In this document: in pieces, positions 1-7,257 of the stretch
Layout of the letters: every line of letters begins with the position of its first letter
Position numbering within the stretch: the stretch's first letter is position 1
Made by a program: the position numbers and the translations under genes
Notes under the pieces: generated by a model
The model's database searches: none
What the model was told of the DNA's origin: nothing
Seen by the model: the letters and a program-made list of their open reading frames with translations, nothing else
NCBI GenBank assembly: GCA_902573735.1
Contig: CACGLH010000014.1
Coordinates: 1 to 33,564, forward strand
From: an uncultured Alphaproteobacteria bacterium
Lineage (GTDB): Bacteria > Pseudomonadota > Alphaproteobacteria > Rhodobacterales > Rhodobacteraceae
Reading direction: 5' to 3'
Length of the DNA stretch: 33,564 nucleotides

Positions 1-1
1 A

Positions 2-253
2 TTTGAATTCGTATTATATGCAATTGCTCTAATAGGCAAATCTTTAGTGACTAAAAAAAATTCTTCGTTATTTAAGCTTAAATTAAAAAAAGAAAATAAC
101 CATCATGAAGACTACTTTCCATATTCACTTCTTCATTCAGTCATATTAAAAGACTTAAATAATGCATTAGAGGTAAATTTGAACTTATCAGATTTATTAT
201 TCACTTCGGTTTTGAAAATTATAAAGATCAATAAAAATATTTTAAAAGTATAA
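2..253 (+). CDS. Partial CDS, probable C-terminus of DNA polymerase III delta' subunit
   Basis: The reading frame is open from the first bases, so only about 83 C-terminal residues are seen and the true start lies outside the window. The tail contains an 'ALEVNLNLSDLLF' stretch that resembles the 'alNLDrkq' helix near the C-terminus of alphaproteobacterial HolB, the clamp-loader delta' subunit. In many alphaproteobacteria holB lies just upstream of metG, tatD and a metallo-beta-lactamase gene. Here tatD follows after 27 bp with no metG between them. The assignment rests on this weak motif and on synteny, so another identity is possible. An internal GTG at 47 could be mistaken for a start, but the frame continues upstream of it without a stop. 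Confidence 0.45.
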   Translation, partial: FEFVLYAIALIGKSLVTKKNSSLFKLKLKKENNHHEDYFPYSLLHSVILKDLNNALEVNLNLSDLLFTSVLKIIKINKNILKV

Positions 254-280
254 TTATTTATAAAAGAAATGGGTTAATTA

Positions 281-1057
281 TTGAAAATAGTAGATAGCCA
301 TTGTCATCTGGATTTTGATAAATTTGATAAAGATTTCGCAGATGTTATTGGACGTGCAAAAAAATCTGGAGTCTCCAAGATTTTAACTATTTGCACAAAA
401 AAAAACCAATTAATTAAAAATATCGATATATGTAATCGTAATAAATTTATTTTTTTTGCCTATGGTATGCATCCTCTTAATATTGGAAAAGAAGAAATAA
501 AAATTTCAGAAATTGAAAAAATTTCGAATAATAATAAAATGATTGCTATTGGGGAAACTGGTCTAGATTATTTCTATAATAAAGATAATATAAGGTTACA
601 AAAAAAAAGCTTTATTGATCATATAGAACTTTCAAAAAAAACAAACTTACCCCTGATCATTCATTCTAGGGATGCTGATAAAGATATGGAACAAATACTT
701 AAAACTGAATATTTAAAACAACCTTTTAGTGCTGTAATGCATTGCTATTCATCTGGACAGTCATTAGCAAATACTGCAATTGAATTAGGTTTCTATTTAT
801 CTATGTCGGGAATTATTACTTTTCCTAAAAGTCATGATTTACGAAATATTTTTTCTAAGGTTCCTATAGATAAAATCTTAGTAGAAACAGATTCTCCTTA
901 TCTTTCTCCAGTACCATTTAGAGGAAAAAGAAATGAACCTTCATTTATTTTAAATACTGCAAAAGTAGGAGCTAGTATTTTCTCGATGAGTACAAATAAA
1001 TTTAGTGAAATAACATCAAAAAACTTTGATCGTTTATTTAAGAAGGCAAGTAATTGA
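281..1057 (+). CDS. tatD: TatD family metal-dependent hydrolase
   Basis: This is a 258-residue protein of the TatD/YcfH family of TIM-barrel metal-dependent nucleases/hydrolases, at the family's usual length (about 255-265). Visible metal-site motifs are the N-terminal DSHCHLD (HxH), AIGETGLDY with its Glu, IHSRDAD, the HCYSSG His, and ETDSPYLSP with the last metal Asp near the C-terminus. The family has 3'-5' DNase activity and is often placed in DNA repair or quality control; the exact substrate cannot be read here. The start is TTG, chosen because the conserved motif follows at residue 5 and nothing better lies upstream. The stop overlaps the start of the next gene, so the two are probably translationally coupled. 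Confidence 0.93.
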   Translation: MKIVDSHCHLDFDKFDKDFADVIGRAKKSGVSKILTICTKKNQLIKNIDICNRNKFIFFAYGMHPLNIGKEEIKISEIEKISNNNKMIAIGETGLDYFYNKDNIRLQKKSFIDHIELSKKTNLPLIIHSRDADKDMEQILKTEYLKQPFSAVMHCYSSGQSLANTAIELGFYLSMSGIITFPKSHDLRNIFSKVPIDKILVETDSPYLSPVPFRGKRNEPSFILNTAKVGASIFSMSTNKFSEITSKNFDRLFKKASN

Positions 1058-1869
1058 ATAATCAAAATATAGTGAAAAATTTATCATTTACTATTTTAGG
1101 ATGTGGATCTTCTGGAGGTGTACCTCGATTAAGTGATGGTTGGGGTTTATGTGATCCAAATAATAAAAAAAACTTTAGATTAAGATGTTCACTATTAATA
1201 ACTCATGAAACAAATTCAGGTAAGTCATGGTATTTAATTGATACGAGCCCTGACCTTAGACAACAACTTTTAAATTCAAAAATCAACTATTTAGATGGTG
1301 TAATATTTACTCATTCCCATGCTGACCATATGCATGGCATAGATGATTTGAGAATGATATTTTTCAAAAGAAGAAGTCGTATACCTATATGGGCTGATAA
1401 AATGACATTACAAAGAATTAATCAATCTTTTCAATATCTTATAAAACAAGAGCCAGGTACTAATTACCCACCTATACTTACTTCAGAAACAATAACTGAT
1501 AGCTTTAAATTGATTGGAAATAGCGGTGAAATCTTAGTAGAACCTATTAAAGTGAAGCATGGAGATATTGACGCTTTAGGATTTAAAATAGACAAAATGG
1601 CTTATATACCAGATATCTCAGATTTTTATCACGATTCATTATCTAAATTGTATAATTTGGATATTTTAATTATTGATGCATTAAGAAGGAATCCTCATCC
1701 TGCCCATTCTCACTTAGAGAATACATTAAATTGGATAGCAGAATTAAAGCCAAAAAAAGCAATTCTAACAAATATGCATAACGATCTAGATTATGAAACT
1801 GTTAAAAATGAAACTCCTGCAAATGTAAGTCCTGCATATGACGGAATGGTTATCAATTTTCAAAATTGA
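1054..1869 (+). CDS. Metallo-beta-lactamase-fold hydrolase, PhnP-like
   Basis: The 271-residue protein has the hallmarks of the PhnP-like branch of the metallo-beta-lactamase superfamily: an N-terminal LGCGSSGGVPRL turn, the HSHADH di-metal motif followed by GIDDLR, a KHGDIDALGF segment, a YIPDIS Asp, and a final IDALRR...HSHLE plus TNMHND His. These proteins hydrolyse phosphodiesters (PhnP acts on cyclic phosphates). The gene has no phn neighbours, so a role in phosphonate use is not supported; a general phosphodiesterase is more likely. The start is TTG at 1054, overlapping the tatD stop by 4 nt. The pairing behind tatD is typical of alphaproteobacteria. Confidence 0.88.
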   Translation: MNNQNIVKNLSFTILGCGSSGGVPRLSDGWGLCDPNNKKNFRLRCSLLITHETNSGKSWYLIDTSPDLRQQLLNSKINYLDGVIFTHSHADHMHGIDDLRMIFFKRRSRIPIWADKMTLQRINQSFQYLIKQEPGTNYPPILTSETITDSFKLIGNSGEILVEPIKVKHGDIDALGFKIDKMAYIPDISDFYHDSLSKLYNLDILIIDALRRNPHPAHSHLENTLNWIAELKPKKAILTNMHNDLDYETVKNETPANVSPAYDGMVINFQN

Positions 1870-1872
1870 TAG

Positions 1873-2814
1873 ATGATACAAGCAATTTCAACTGTTATAA
1901 TCCCAGTATTCATTATAATTGCCTTTGGATATTTTTCTACTGCACTACATTTTTTTAAAATTAATGAAATACAATTTTTAACCAGGTTTGCTCAAAATAT
2001 TGCTTTACCATGCTTATTATTTATAAATATTTACGATCTAGATTTATATACGGTATTTAATATTAATCTCCTTCTAACCTTTTATATTTCAGCAACTATT
2101 TGTTTTTGTTTGGGAGTTCTAGGAGGCTATTATTTTTTTTTAAAAAATATAACAAGTTCAATACCAATTGGATTTTGTTGTTTATTTTCTAATTCCCTTT
2201 TACTGGGATTACCTATCACTGAGTTAGCATTAGGAAGTGAATCATTAAAATCCAACTATATCATTGTCGCTTTTCATGCACCCTTTTGTTATTTGCTTGG
2301 AATTTCTGTAATGGAGATATTAATTAATGATAATACAAAATTAATCCCAGCTATTACAAAAATTATTAAATCTATAATATCTAACCCTTTAACAATAGGT
2401 ATTATTTTAGGCTTTTCTTTTAATATCTTAAAAATAAATATTCCTGAATATTTAGATGACGCTTTAACCCTTCTTGCAAAAGCAGGCATTCCTATAGCGC
2501 TTTTTTCATTAGGTGGGATATTAACACAATACAAAGAAAAGGTAATAAAATTTATACCACATTCACTTATGATTGCTTTAGTCTCATTAATTTTTCAACC
2601 ATTAATAACAATCTATTTTGGAAGAAATATTTTTATTATTTCTGAACAGGAACTGAAAAGTGCTGTAATTACAGCGGCGATGGCACCAGGGGTCAATGCA
2701 TTTATATTTTCAAATATGTATAAAAAATCTACTGAAATAGCCGCAAGTTCTGTAATTTTATGTACTATTTTATCAATTATTTCTAGTGCTCTTTGGATAT
2801 CTTATATAAAATAG
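1873..2814 (+). CDS. AEC (auxin efflux carrier) family transporter
   Basis: This 313-residue protein is almost entirely hydrophobic, with about ten membrane segments in two halves. It matches the AEC/YfdV-type permease fold: an N-terminal 'PVFIIIAFGYF' helix, a 'QNIALPCLLF' segment with the conserved Pro, 'LFSNSLLLGLPI' (Asn and the GLP turn), 'AKAGIPIALFSLGGIL', and a C-terminal 'AAMAPGVNAFIF'. Bacterial AEC members export or import small organic acids; the substrate is unknown here. It starts 3 bp after the stop of the hydrolase, suggesting one transcript with tatD. Its stop codon lies inside the arm of the terminator hairpin at 2808-2849. Confidence 0.87.
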   Translation: MIQAISTVIIPVFIIIAFGYFSTALHFFKINEIQFLTRFAQNIALPCLLFINIYDLDLYTVFNINLLLTFYISATICFCLGVLGGYYFFLKNITSSIPIGFCCLFSNSLLLGLPITELALGSESLKSNYIIVAFHAPFCYLLGISVMEILINDNTKLIPAITKIIKSIISNPLTIGIILGFSFNILKINIPEYLDDALTLLAKAGIPIALFSLGGILTQYKEKVIKFIPHSLMIALVSLIFQPLITIYFGRNIFIISEQELKSAVITAAMAPGVNAFIFSNMYKKSTEIAASSVILCTILSIISSALWISYIK

Positions 2815-2849
2815 CTCCAAAAGAAATTTAATTCTTTTGAAGCTATTTT
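2808..2849. terminator. Bidirectional intrinsic terminator
   Basis: Arms at 2808-2825 and 2832-2849 enclose a six-base ATTTAA loop, with A and T tracts at the outer ends. On the minus strand the 18-bp stem is complete with a single G-U pair. On the plus strand the same position is a C-A mismatch. It can therefore end both the AEC transporter transcript (+) and the mini-gene transcript (-), with the better fold on the minus strand. Confidence 0.75.
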
Positions 2850-2886
2850 TGAGATAATTAAGCTCTTTGTAAGGGCTGAATTATAC

Positions 2887-2955
2887 TTAAATTTGAACAC
2901 CCTGTAATAAGGGACGAACCAATACCTTACAGATCGCATAATTAACGTTAGACAT
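2887..2955 (-). CDS. 22-aa mini-ORF with an extended Shine-Dalgarno
   Basis: This small ORF begins MSNVNYAICK and ends LLQGVQI before TAA. I do not recognise the peptide. Its support is the ribosome binding site: GAAAGGAGGTGGTCC sits directly before the ATG and is complementary over about 15 nt (one G-U pair) to the usual 16S rRNA 3' tail. It is the longest such match I noticed in the window, where most genes have weak or no Shine-Dalgarno. A -10-like TATAAT lies about 30 bp upstream and a strong terminator follows. Its base composition is richer in GC than the flanks, suggesting constraint. An in-frame ATG at 2971-2973 would give 28 residues but lies within the binding site itself. It could instead be a structured RNA or leader. 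Confidence 0.5.
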   Translation of the reverse strand: MSNVNYAICKVLVRPLLQGVQI

Positions 2956-2956
2956 T

Positions 2957-2972
2957 GGACCACCTCCTTTCA
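2957..2972 (-). promoter_or_regulatory. Extended Shine-Dalgarno of the mini-ORF
   Basis: On the minus strand the site reads GAAAGGAGGTGGTCC just before ATG. It matches the complement of the conserved 16S rRNA end (GGATCACCTCCTTTC) except for one G-U wobble. The GGAGG core is about eight bases from the ATG at 2955. Confidence 0.6.
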
Positions 2973-2990
2973 TTGTTAAAATCAATAACA

Positions 2991-2996
2991 ATTATA
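2991..2996 (-). promoter_or_regulatory. Possible -10 element of the mini-gene
   Basis: A perfect TATAAT reads on the minus strand 35-40 bp before the mini-ORF ATG, in the 80-bp gap behind the SDR gene. No good -35 box was found at 16-18 bp; a TTGTTT lies at 19 bp. In this AT-rich background the match alone is weak evidence. Confidence 0.3.
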
Positions 2997-3035
2997 ACAA
3001 AAAATTTTAAACTTTAAACAATTTTTATTTTAAAA

Positions 3036-3719
3036 TTAAAAATTTTCCTGCCAAGGTCTTAATTCAATTTCCGATGACCAACAATTTTTTTCTTGTAAAA
3101 AAACATTCAAGTAATTTTTGGCAATTTCATCAGGATCTAATTGATTATCATCAGTATTTTGTGATAACGATTTATCCTTTATAATTCCATCAATAATAAA
3201 ATGACTAATATGAATATTCCTGGGATGTAATTCTCTTGCTAAAGATTGTGCTAATCCTCGTAATCCAAATTTTCCCATTGCAAATGCAGAAGAATTAGCA
3301 AAACCTTTTTTAGATGCTGAAGCACCAGTAAAAAAAATACTACCTTTTCCAAGTTTTAGCATTCTTTTTGTTGCTTCTTGTGCAACCAAAAAACCAGCAT
3401 AACATGTTATTTCTATGGCCTCTTTAACATTAATAACATTTAAATCTTCAATCTTACCAGGAAAACGTCTTGATGGATTAAAAATTACTAGATCCAAATT
3501 TCCTAAACTTTTATCAACTTCTTCAAATAGTCTAGTGACATTCTCTGATTTAGATACATCAAACTGAAATAAAGAAGCATTAATTTCACTAGACAAATGT
3601 TTAATTTTATTGATGTTTCTTGCAACTAGACCAATTTTGTATCCATTTGAATAAAAAATTCTTGCAAGTGAAGAGCTTAAACCTTTTCCTGCACCAACTA
3701 TTAATATTGAATTTTTCAT
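3036..3719 (-). CDS. Atypical short-chain dehydrogenase/reductase (SDR)
   Basis: A 227-residue Rossmann-fold protein. The nucleotide-binding turn at residues 8-15 reads VGAGKGLS, so it keeps GxGxG but has Ser where classical SDRs have the last Gly. A 'FTGASAS' strand carries the usual catalytic-Ser position. The catalytic YxxxK motif reads FAMGK (about residues 145-149), so the Tyr is replaced by Phe while Lys is kept. The following GLRGLAQSLARELHPRNIHISHFIIDGII matches a known SDR subgroup with this feature and unknown substrate. Activity as a normal oxidoreductase is doubtful. The start overlaps the stop of the upstream 4Fe-4S gene by 4 bp (ATGA), indicating coupled expression. Confidence 0.85.
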   Translation of the reverse strand: MKNSILIVGAGKGLSSSLARIFYSNGYKIGLVARNINKIKHLSSEINASLFQFDVSKSENVTRLFEEVDKSLGNLDLVIFNPSRRFPGKIEDLNVINVKEAIEITCYAGFLVAQEATKRMLKLGKGSIFFTGASASKKGFANSSAFAMGKFGLRGLAQSLARELHPRNIHISHFIIDGIIKDKSLSQNTDDNQLDPDEIAKNYLNVFLQEKNCWSSEIELRPWQENF

Positions 3720-4378
3720 TTATAAACCTCATTGATAAAGTGTTTCATATGAAATCTAGATTGCTCAATTTTTCTATATGATTTACCTATAGGGCATTCT
3801 CTTCTAACTAAACATCCATCAATACATATACTGTTTTTCGATTTTGTTATAAATTGCATACAAGACTTAACATCATATTTATGGTTATTTAAAGCATTAA
3901 CCGGACAAGCTCTTACACAAGGAGCACTACAGGTCGTACAAGGGCTATTGTTTTTCTCTTGTATATTTAAGTTATTTCTATTTTCAAATGCAATTGCACC
4001 TCTAAAAGAAACCATCAATCCTCGATGCTCATGAACTAATAATTTAACAGGGCTTTGCCAAAATTTACCAGTACCCAATGCCCAATCATAAAAGGGTATA
4101 ATTGGATTATTTTGAAAAGGATAAAATGCAGTACCAGAAAACTTTTTTGCAATACTATCAATTATTCTTTTTGACCATTTATTTAATGGATTTTTTACTC
4201 CAGAGGTGAATTCTTTTGACTTTTTAAATATATCCCAAAAAAAAGGTTCATCTGGTCCAATAAGCATAGCAATTTCATATTTTTTAAGAAATCTGTTATT
4301 AAAAATAACGATTCCGAGATTAGTTAAACCATATTCTTTTAATACTATTTCAATTTTTAATATGTTATTTTTAGTCAT
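3716..4378 (-). CDS. 4Fe-4S ferredoxin-like protein, QueG-related C-terminal region
   Basis: This is a 220-residue soluble protein. The first 140 residues carry 'LIGPDEPFFW' and 'NKWSKRIIDSIAKK' blocks that I recall from alphaproteobacterial proteins annotated only as ferredoxin. The C-terminal third has two Cys clusters: CTTCSAPCVRACP around residues 145-158 and CIDGCLVRRECP around 183-195, enough for up to two 4Fe-4S clusters. The arrangement resembles the cluster domain of epoxyqueuosine reductase QueG, but the cobalamin-binding half is missing, so QueG activity is not claimed. It is probably an electron carrier or redox partner. Its stop overlaps the start of the atypical SDR, and the two are likely one functional unit. 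Confidence 0.7.
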   Translation of the reverse strand: MTKNNILKIEIVLKEYGLTNLGIVIFNNRFLKKYEIAMLIGPDEPFFWDIFKKSKEFTSGVKNPLNKWSKRIIDSIAKKFSGTAFYPFQNNPIIPFYDWALGTGKFWQSPVKLLVHEHRGLMVSFRGAIAFENRNNLNIQEKNNSPCTTCSAPCVRACPVNALNNHKYDVKSCMQFITKSKNSICIDGCLVRRECPIGKSYRKIEQSRFHMKHFINEVYK

Positions 4379-4478
4379 ATTAAACTCAATTTTTTTTCAG
4401 TTGATAAAATTTTGTTGAGAATATAGTAATTAAAAACAAAACTAATCAAATAAATTAAATTTATTTTAATTAAAGCTC

Positions 4479-4484
4479 TATAAT
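4479..4484 (+). promoter_or_regulatory. Possible -10 box of the MFS exporter gene
   Basis: A TATAAT lies 16-21 bp before the ATG at 4500, which would give a leader of only about nine bases. No convincing -35 element is visible. The 121-bp gap also has to hold the divergent promoter for the 4Fe-4S/SDR genes. Confidence 0.3.
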
Positions 4485-4499
4485 ATCTTCCTTCTTAAA

Positions 4500-5660
4500 A
4501 TGAGTAAATTAAATATTATTCTTTTATCTGCTAGTCTTATGGCATTAGGTGCTTTTAGTATTGATACAATATTACCAAGTATATCTTATTTGAAAAATGA
4601 ATTCGATGTATTACCAAAAAACTCTCATTGGATAATTACTTCAGTTTTTATTGGAATTGCGATTGGACAATTAATATTTGGACCAATATCAGATAGTATA
4701 GGAAGAAAAAAAACTGCAATTTTAGGTTTAATCATTTTTAGCTTAGGCTGTATATTATCAATAATATCAATAAATTATGTAATGTTTTTGTTAACTAGAT
4801 TTTTGCAAGGATTGGGCTCAGGTGCTGCTGTGGTGATATCAAGAGCGATTGCAAGAGATTTTTTTGAGGGAAGAAAACTGGCTCAAATTATGTCTATAGT
4901 TACTACCATATTTATACTTGTACCTGTATTTGCTCCAAGTATTGGACAAATTATAATTTCATTTTCTCATTGGAAGATGATTTTTATATTTATGCTTCTA
5001 TTATCTATTATGTTAAAATTTTTCATATTATATAAATACTTAGAACAAACGAATTTAGAAATAAATCTTAATTTCAATGCTACTATTGAAGGCTTTAAAG
5101 AGGTATATAAATCTATAATTAGTAGAACTTACACTATTACTGCAGGGTTAGTTTTTGGAATTTTAGTAAGCTTTTTAAATATTGCTCAACCACTTTTTCA
5201 AGATCACTTAATGGTAGGTAACAGTTTCGCTCTATTTTTTAGCTTAGGAGCTTTATCTGTAGGCATTGGCGCTATTATAAATTCAAGACTTGTGTTAATT
5301 TTTTATCCTCAAAAAATAGTTATGCTTTCACTTTATTTAACTGCACTGTGTGCCGTATTTTTCTACTTCTTAATTCTATTTAATTTGAAAATAACATCAT
5401 TTACAGTAATGGCTTTTTTAATACCTATTTTTTTTCTTTTTGGATTTTTATTTGGAAATATGAACGCTCTTGCATTAACTCCAATGGGACACATCGCAGG
5501 TACAGCATCTGCAGTAATTGGAACAACTAGTATAATAATTGCTATACCAATAGGATCAATTATTGCATATTATTACAAAGGACCTTTAGATAATTTTGTC
5601 CAACTTATTATAGTTGTTTCATTAATCAATATTTTCTTATTAAATAAGTTGAAACATTAA
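4500..5660 (+). CDS. Bcr/CflA-type MFS multidrug exporter
   Basis: A 386-residue, twelve-helix major facilitator protein of the drug:H+ antiporter-1 group. The start 'SASLMALGAFSIDTILPSI' has the membrane-embedded Asp of this family. The loop 2/3 motif A is GQLIFGPISDSIGRKK (about residues 57-72), followed by 'RFLQGLGSGAAVVISRAIARD' and the antiporter motif C-like 'APSIGQII'. Bcr/CflA members export bicyclomycin, chloramphenicol, sulfonamides or small metabolites such as cysteine; the cargo cannot be assigned. It stands alone, divergent from the 4Fe-4S/SDR pair and convergent with gltD. No regulator gene is adjacent. Confidence 0.9.
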   Translation: MSKLNIILLSASLMALGAFSIDTILPSISYLKNEFDVLPKNSHWIITSVFIGIAIGQLIFGPISDSIGRKKTAILGLIIFSLGCILSIISINYVMFLLTRFLQGLGSGAAVVISRAIARDFFEGRKLAQIMSIVTTIFILVPVFAPSIGQIIISFSHWKMIFIFMLLLSIMLKFFILYKYLEQTNLEINLNFNATIEGFKEVYKSIISRTYTITAGLVFGILVSFLNIAQPLFQDHLMVGNSFALFFSLGALSVGIGAIINSRLVLIFYPQKIVMLSLYLTALCAVFFYFLILFNLKITSFTVMAFLIPIFFLFGFLFGNMNALALTPMGHIAGTASAVIGTTSIIIAIPIGSIIAYYYKGPLDNFVQLIIVVSLINIFLLNKLKH

Positions 5661-5687
5661 ACAATATATATTAAGAATAAAAATAAG

Positions 5688-5705
5688 TGAGAAAATTAAT
5701 TCTCA
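5688..5705 (+). terminator. Weak hairpin after the MFS gene
   Basis: TGAGAA, a six-base AATTAA loop and TTCTCA form a 6-bp stem about 27 bp past the MFS stop. No strong T run follows, so it is at best a weak or Rho-assisted stop. Confidence 0.3.
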
Positions 5706-5789
5706 TAAATAATTTTAATGGCAAAAGCTAAAAAATATTCGATTAGTAGAGTACATTCTCTTAAAAAAATCCAAAAAAGATGCATTAAT

Positions 5790-7226
5790 TTATCTTGGTA
5801 GTAAACTGTTTCCCATTAAGAATTCATCTACAGCTCTAGCACATTGTCTACCTTCTCGAATAGCCCAAACTACTAATGATTGACCTCTACGCATATCTCC
5901 AGCAGTCCAAACTTTATCTAGGTTTGTCTTATAATCAGTTGTATTTGCTAAAACATTTTTCCTATTATCAAGATTTACCTTGGAATCTTTCAATAAACCA
6001 TCGAATTTTGGAGAAACAAATCCCATAGCGAGAAGGACTAAATCAGCTTTAATATGAAATTCGGATCTTTCAATAGGTTTAAAGTCTTTATCAACCTTTA
6101 TGCAATGAAGTTTTTTTACATTCCCATTAGCATCCCCTTCAAAGCTTTGTGTCATAACAGAAAATTCTCTATTAGCGCCCTCTTCTTGACTAGAAGATGT
6201 TCTCAGTTTTAGAGGCCAATTTGGCCATGTTGATAATTTATCCTCTTTTTCAGGAGGTTCAGGCATTATCTCTAATTGAGTCACTGATATCGCACCTTGT
6301 CTAATTGAAGTTCCTATACAATCAGATCCAGTATCGCCGCCACCTATTACTACAACATTTTTTGAGGTTGCTAATATTTCTTCAGGATTTACATAGCTTT
6401 CATTACTTACTCTTCTGTTTTGCTGAGGAAGAAAATCCATAGCGTAATGAATACCTTTAAAATTTCTTCCTTGAATGGGAAGGTCTCTAGGCATTTCAGC
6501 TCCTCCAGCCAATATAATTGCATCATGTGAATTAATTATTTCATCAGTTGAAATATCGATTCCAACATTTACGTCAGTATGGAAAATAATACCTTCCTCT
6601 GATAATTGATTAATCCTTCTATCTATATGCGATTTATCAAGTTTAAAGTCAGGTATTCCATACCGAAGCAACCCTCCTAATTTACTATTTTTTTCGTATA
6701 AGTGAACCTCATGACCAGCTCTAGCTAATTGCTGAGATGCAGCCAATCCAGCAGGACCAGAACCAATTACTGCAACCTTTTTTCCAGTTTTTTGTTCAGC
6801 GATTTGGGGTTTAATCCAACCATTTTTCCAAGCTTTATCAACAATTGCACATTCGATTGATTTGATCGTTACTGGATTATCAATTATGTTAAGAGTGCAT
6901 GACGCTTCGCAAGGTGCTGGACAAATTCTGCCAGTAAATTCTGGGAAATTATTGGTTGAATGTAAATCCGCAATTGCGTTTTCCCATTCACCTTTATAAA
7001 CTAAATCATTCCAGTCTGGAATTTGATTATTAACAGGACAGCCTTTTAAACCCTTTACATCATGACAGAATGGAATACCACAATCCATACACCTACTGGC
7101 TTGCGCCTGTAGTGTTTGTTCTGGTAATTCGATAAAAAACTCTTTGAAATTTCTTACCCGATCAGCAGCTGGCCTGTATTTCCTATCTTGTCTATCTAAC
7201 TCTAAAAAACCTGTAACTTTTCCCAT
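5790..7226 (-). CDS. gltD: Glutamate synthase (NADPH) small subunit
   Basis: This 478-residue beta subunit passes electrons from NADPH through FAD and 4Fe-4S centres to GltB for glutamate formation from glutamine and 2-oxoglutarate. The N-terminal cysteines are C46xxC49xxxxC54...C63P, with a second group in '[14 protein letters not shown]' near 100-112. The FAD-binding [12 protein letters not shown] is near 150-162 and the NADPH-binding [10 protein letters not shown] near 297-307. The C-terminal '[22 protein letters not shown]' is the FAD-closing motif. Length is normal for the family. The gene follows gltB after 31 bp on the same strand. Together they form the GOGAT half of ammonium assimilation in the cytoplasm. 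Confidence 0.97.
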   Translation of the reverse strand: MGKVTGFLELDRQDRKYRPAADRVRNFKEFFIELPEQTLQAQASRCMDCGIPFCHDVKGLKGCPVNNQIPDWNDLVYKGEWENAIADLHSTNNFPEFTGRICPAPCEASCTLNIIDNPVTIKSIECAIVDKAWKNGWIKPQIAEQKTGKKVAVIGSGPAGLAASQQLARAGHEVHLYEKNSKLGGLLRYGIPDFKLDKSHIDRRINQLSEEGIIFHTDVNVGIDISTDEIINSHDAIILAGGAEMPRDLPIQGRNFKGIHYAMDFLPQQNRRVSNESYVNPEEILATSKNVVVIGGGDTGSDCIGTSIRQGAISVTQLEIMPEPPEKEDKLSTWPNWPLKLRTSSSQEEGANREFSVMTQSFEGDANGNVKKLHCIKVDKDFKPIERSEFHIKADLVLLAMGFVSPKFDGLLKDSKVNLDNRKNVLANTTDYKTNLDKVWTAGDMRRGQSLVVWAIREGRQCARAVDEFLMGNSLLPR

Positions 7227-7257
7227 TCGATTTTCCTAATACTATTTTTTTTGTTAA

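Noticed and set aside
2885-2905. T-arm-like GTGTTCAAATTT on the minus strand, suggesting a tRNA or tmRNA fragment
   Set aside because: No acceptor stem, anticodon arm or D-arm of the right spacing accompanies it; the mini-ORF explains the region better.
5718-5801. 27-aa basic ORF (starts MAKAKKYSIS) at the gltD 3' end
   Set aside because: It has no Shine-Dalgarno, overlaps the end of gltD on the opposite strand, and Lys-rich short ORFs arise readily in AT-rich DNA.
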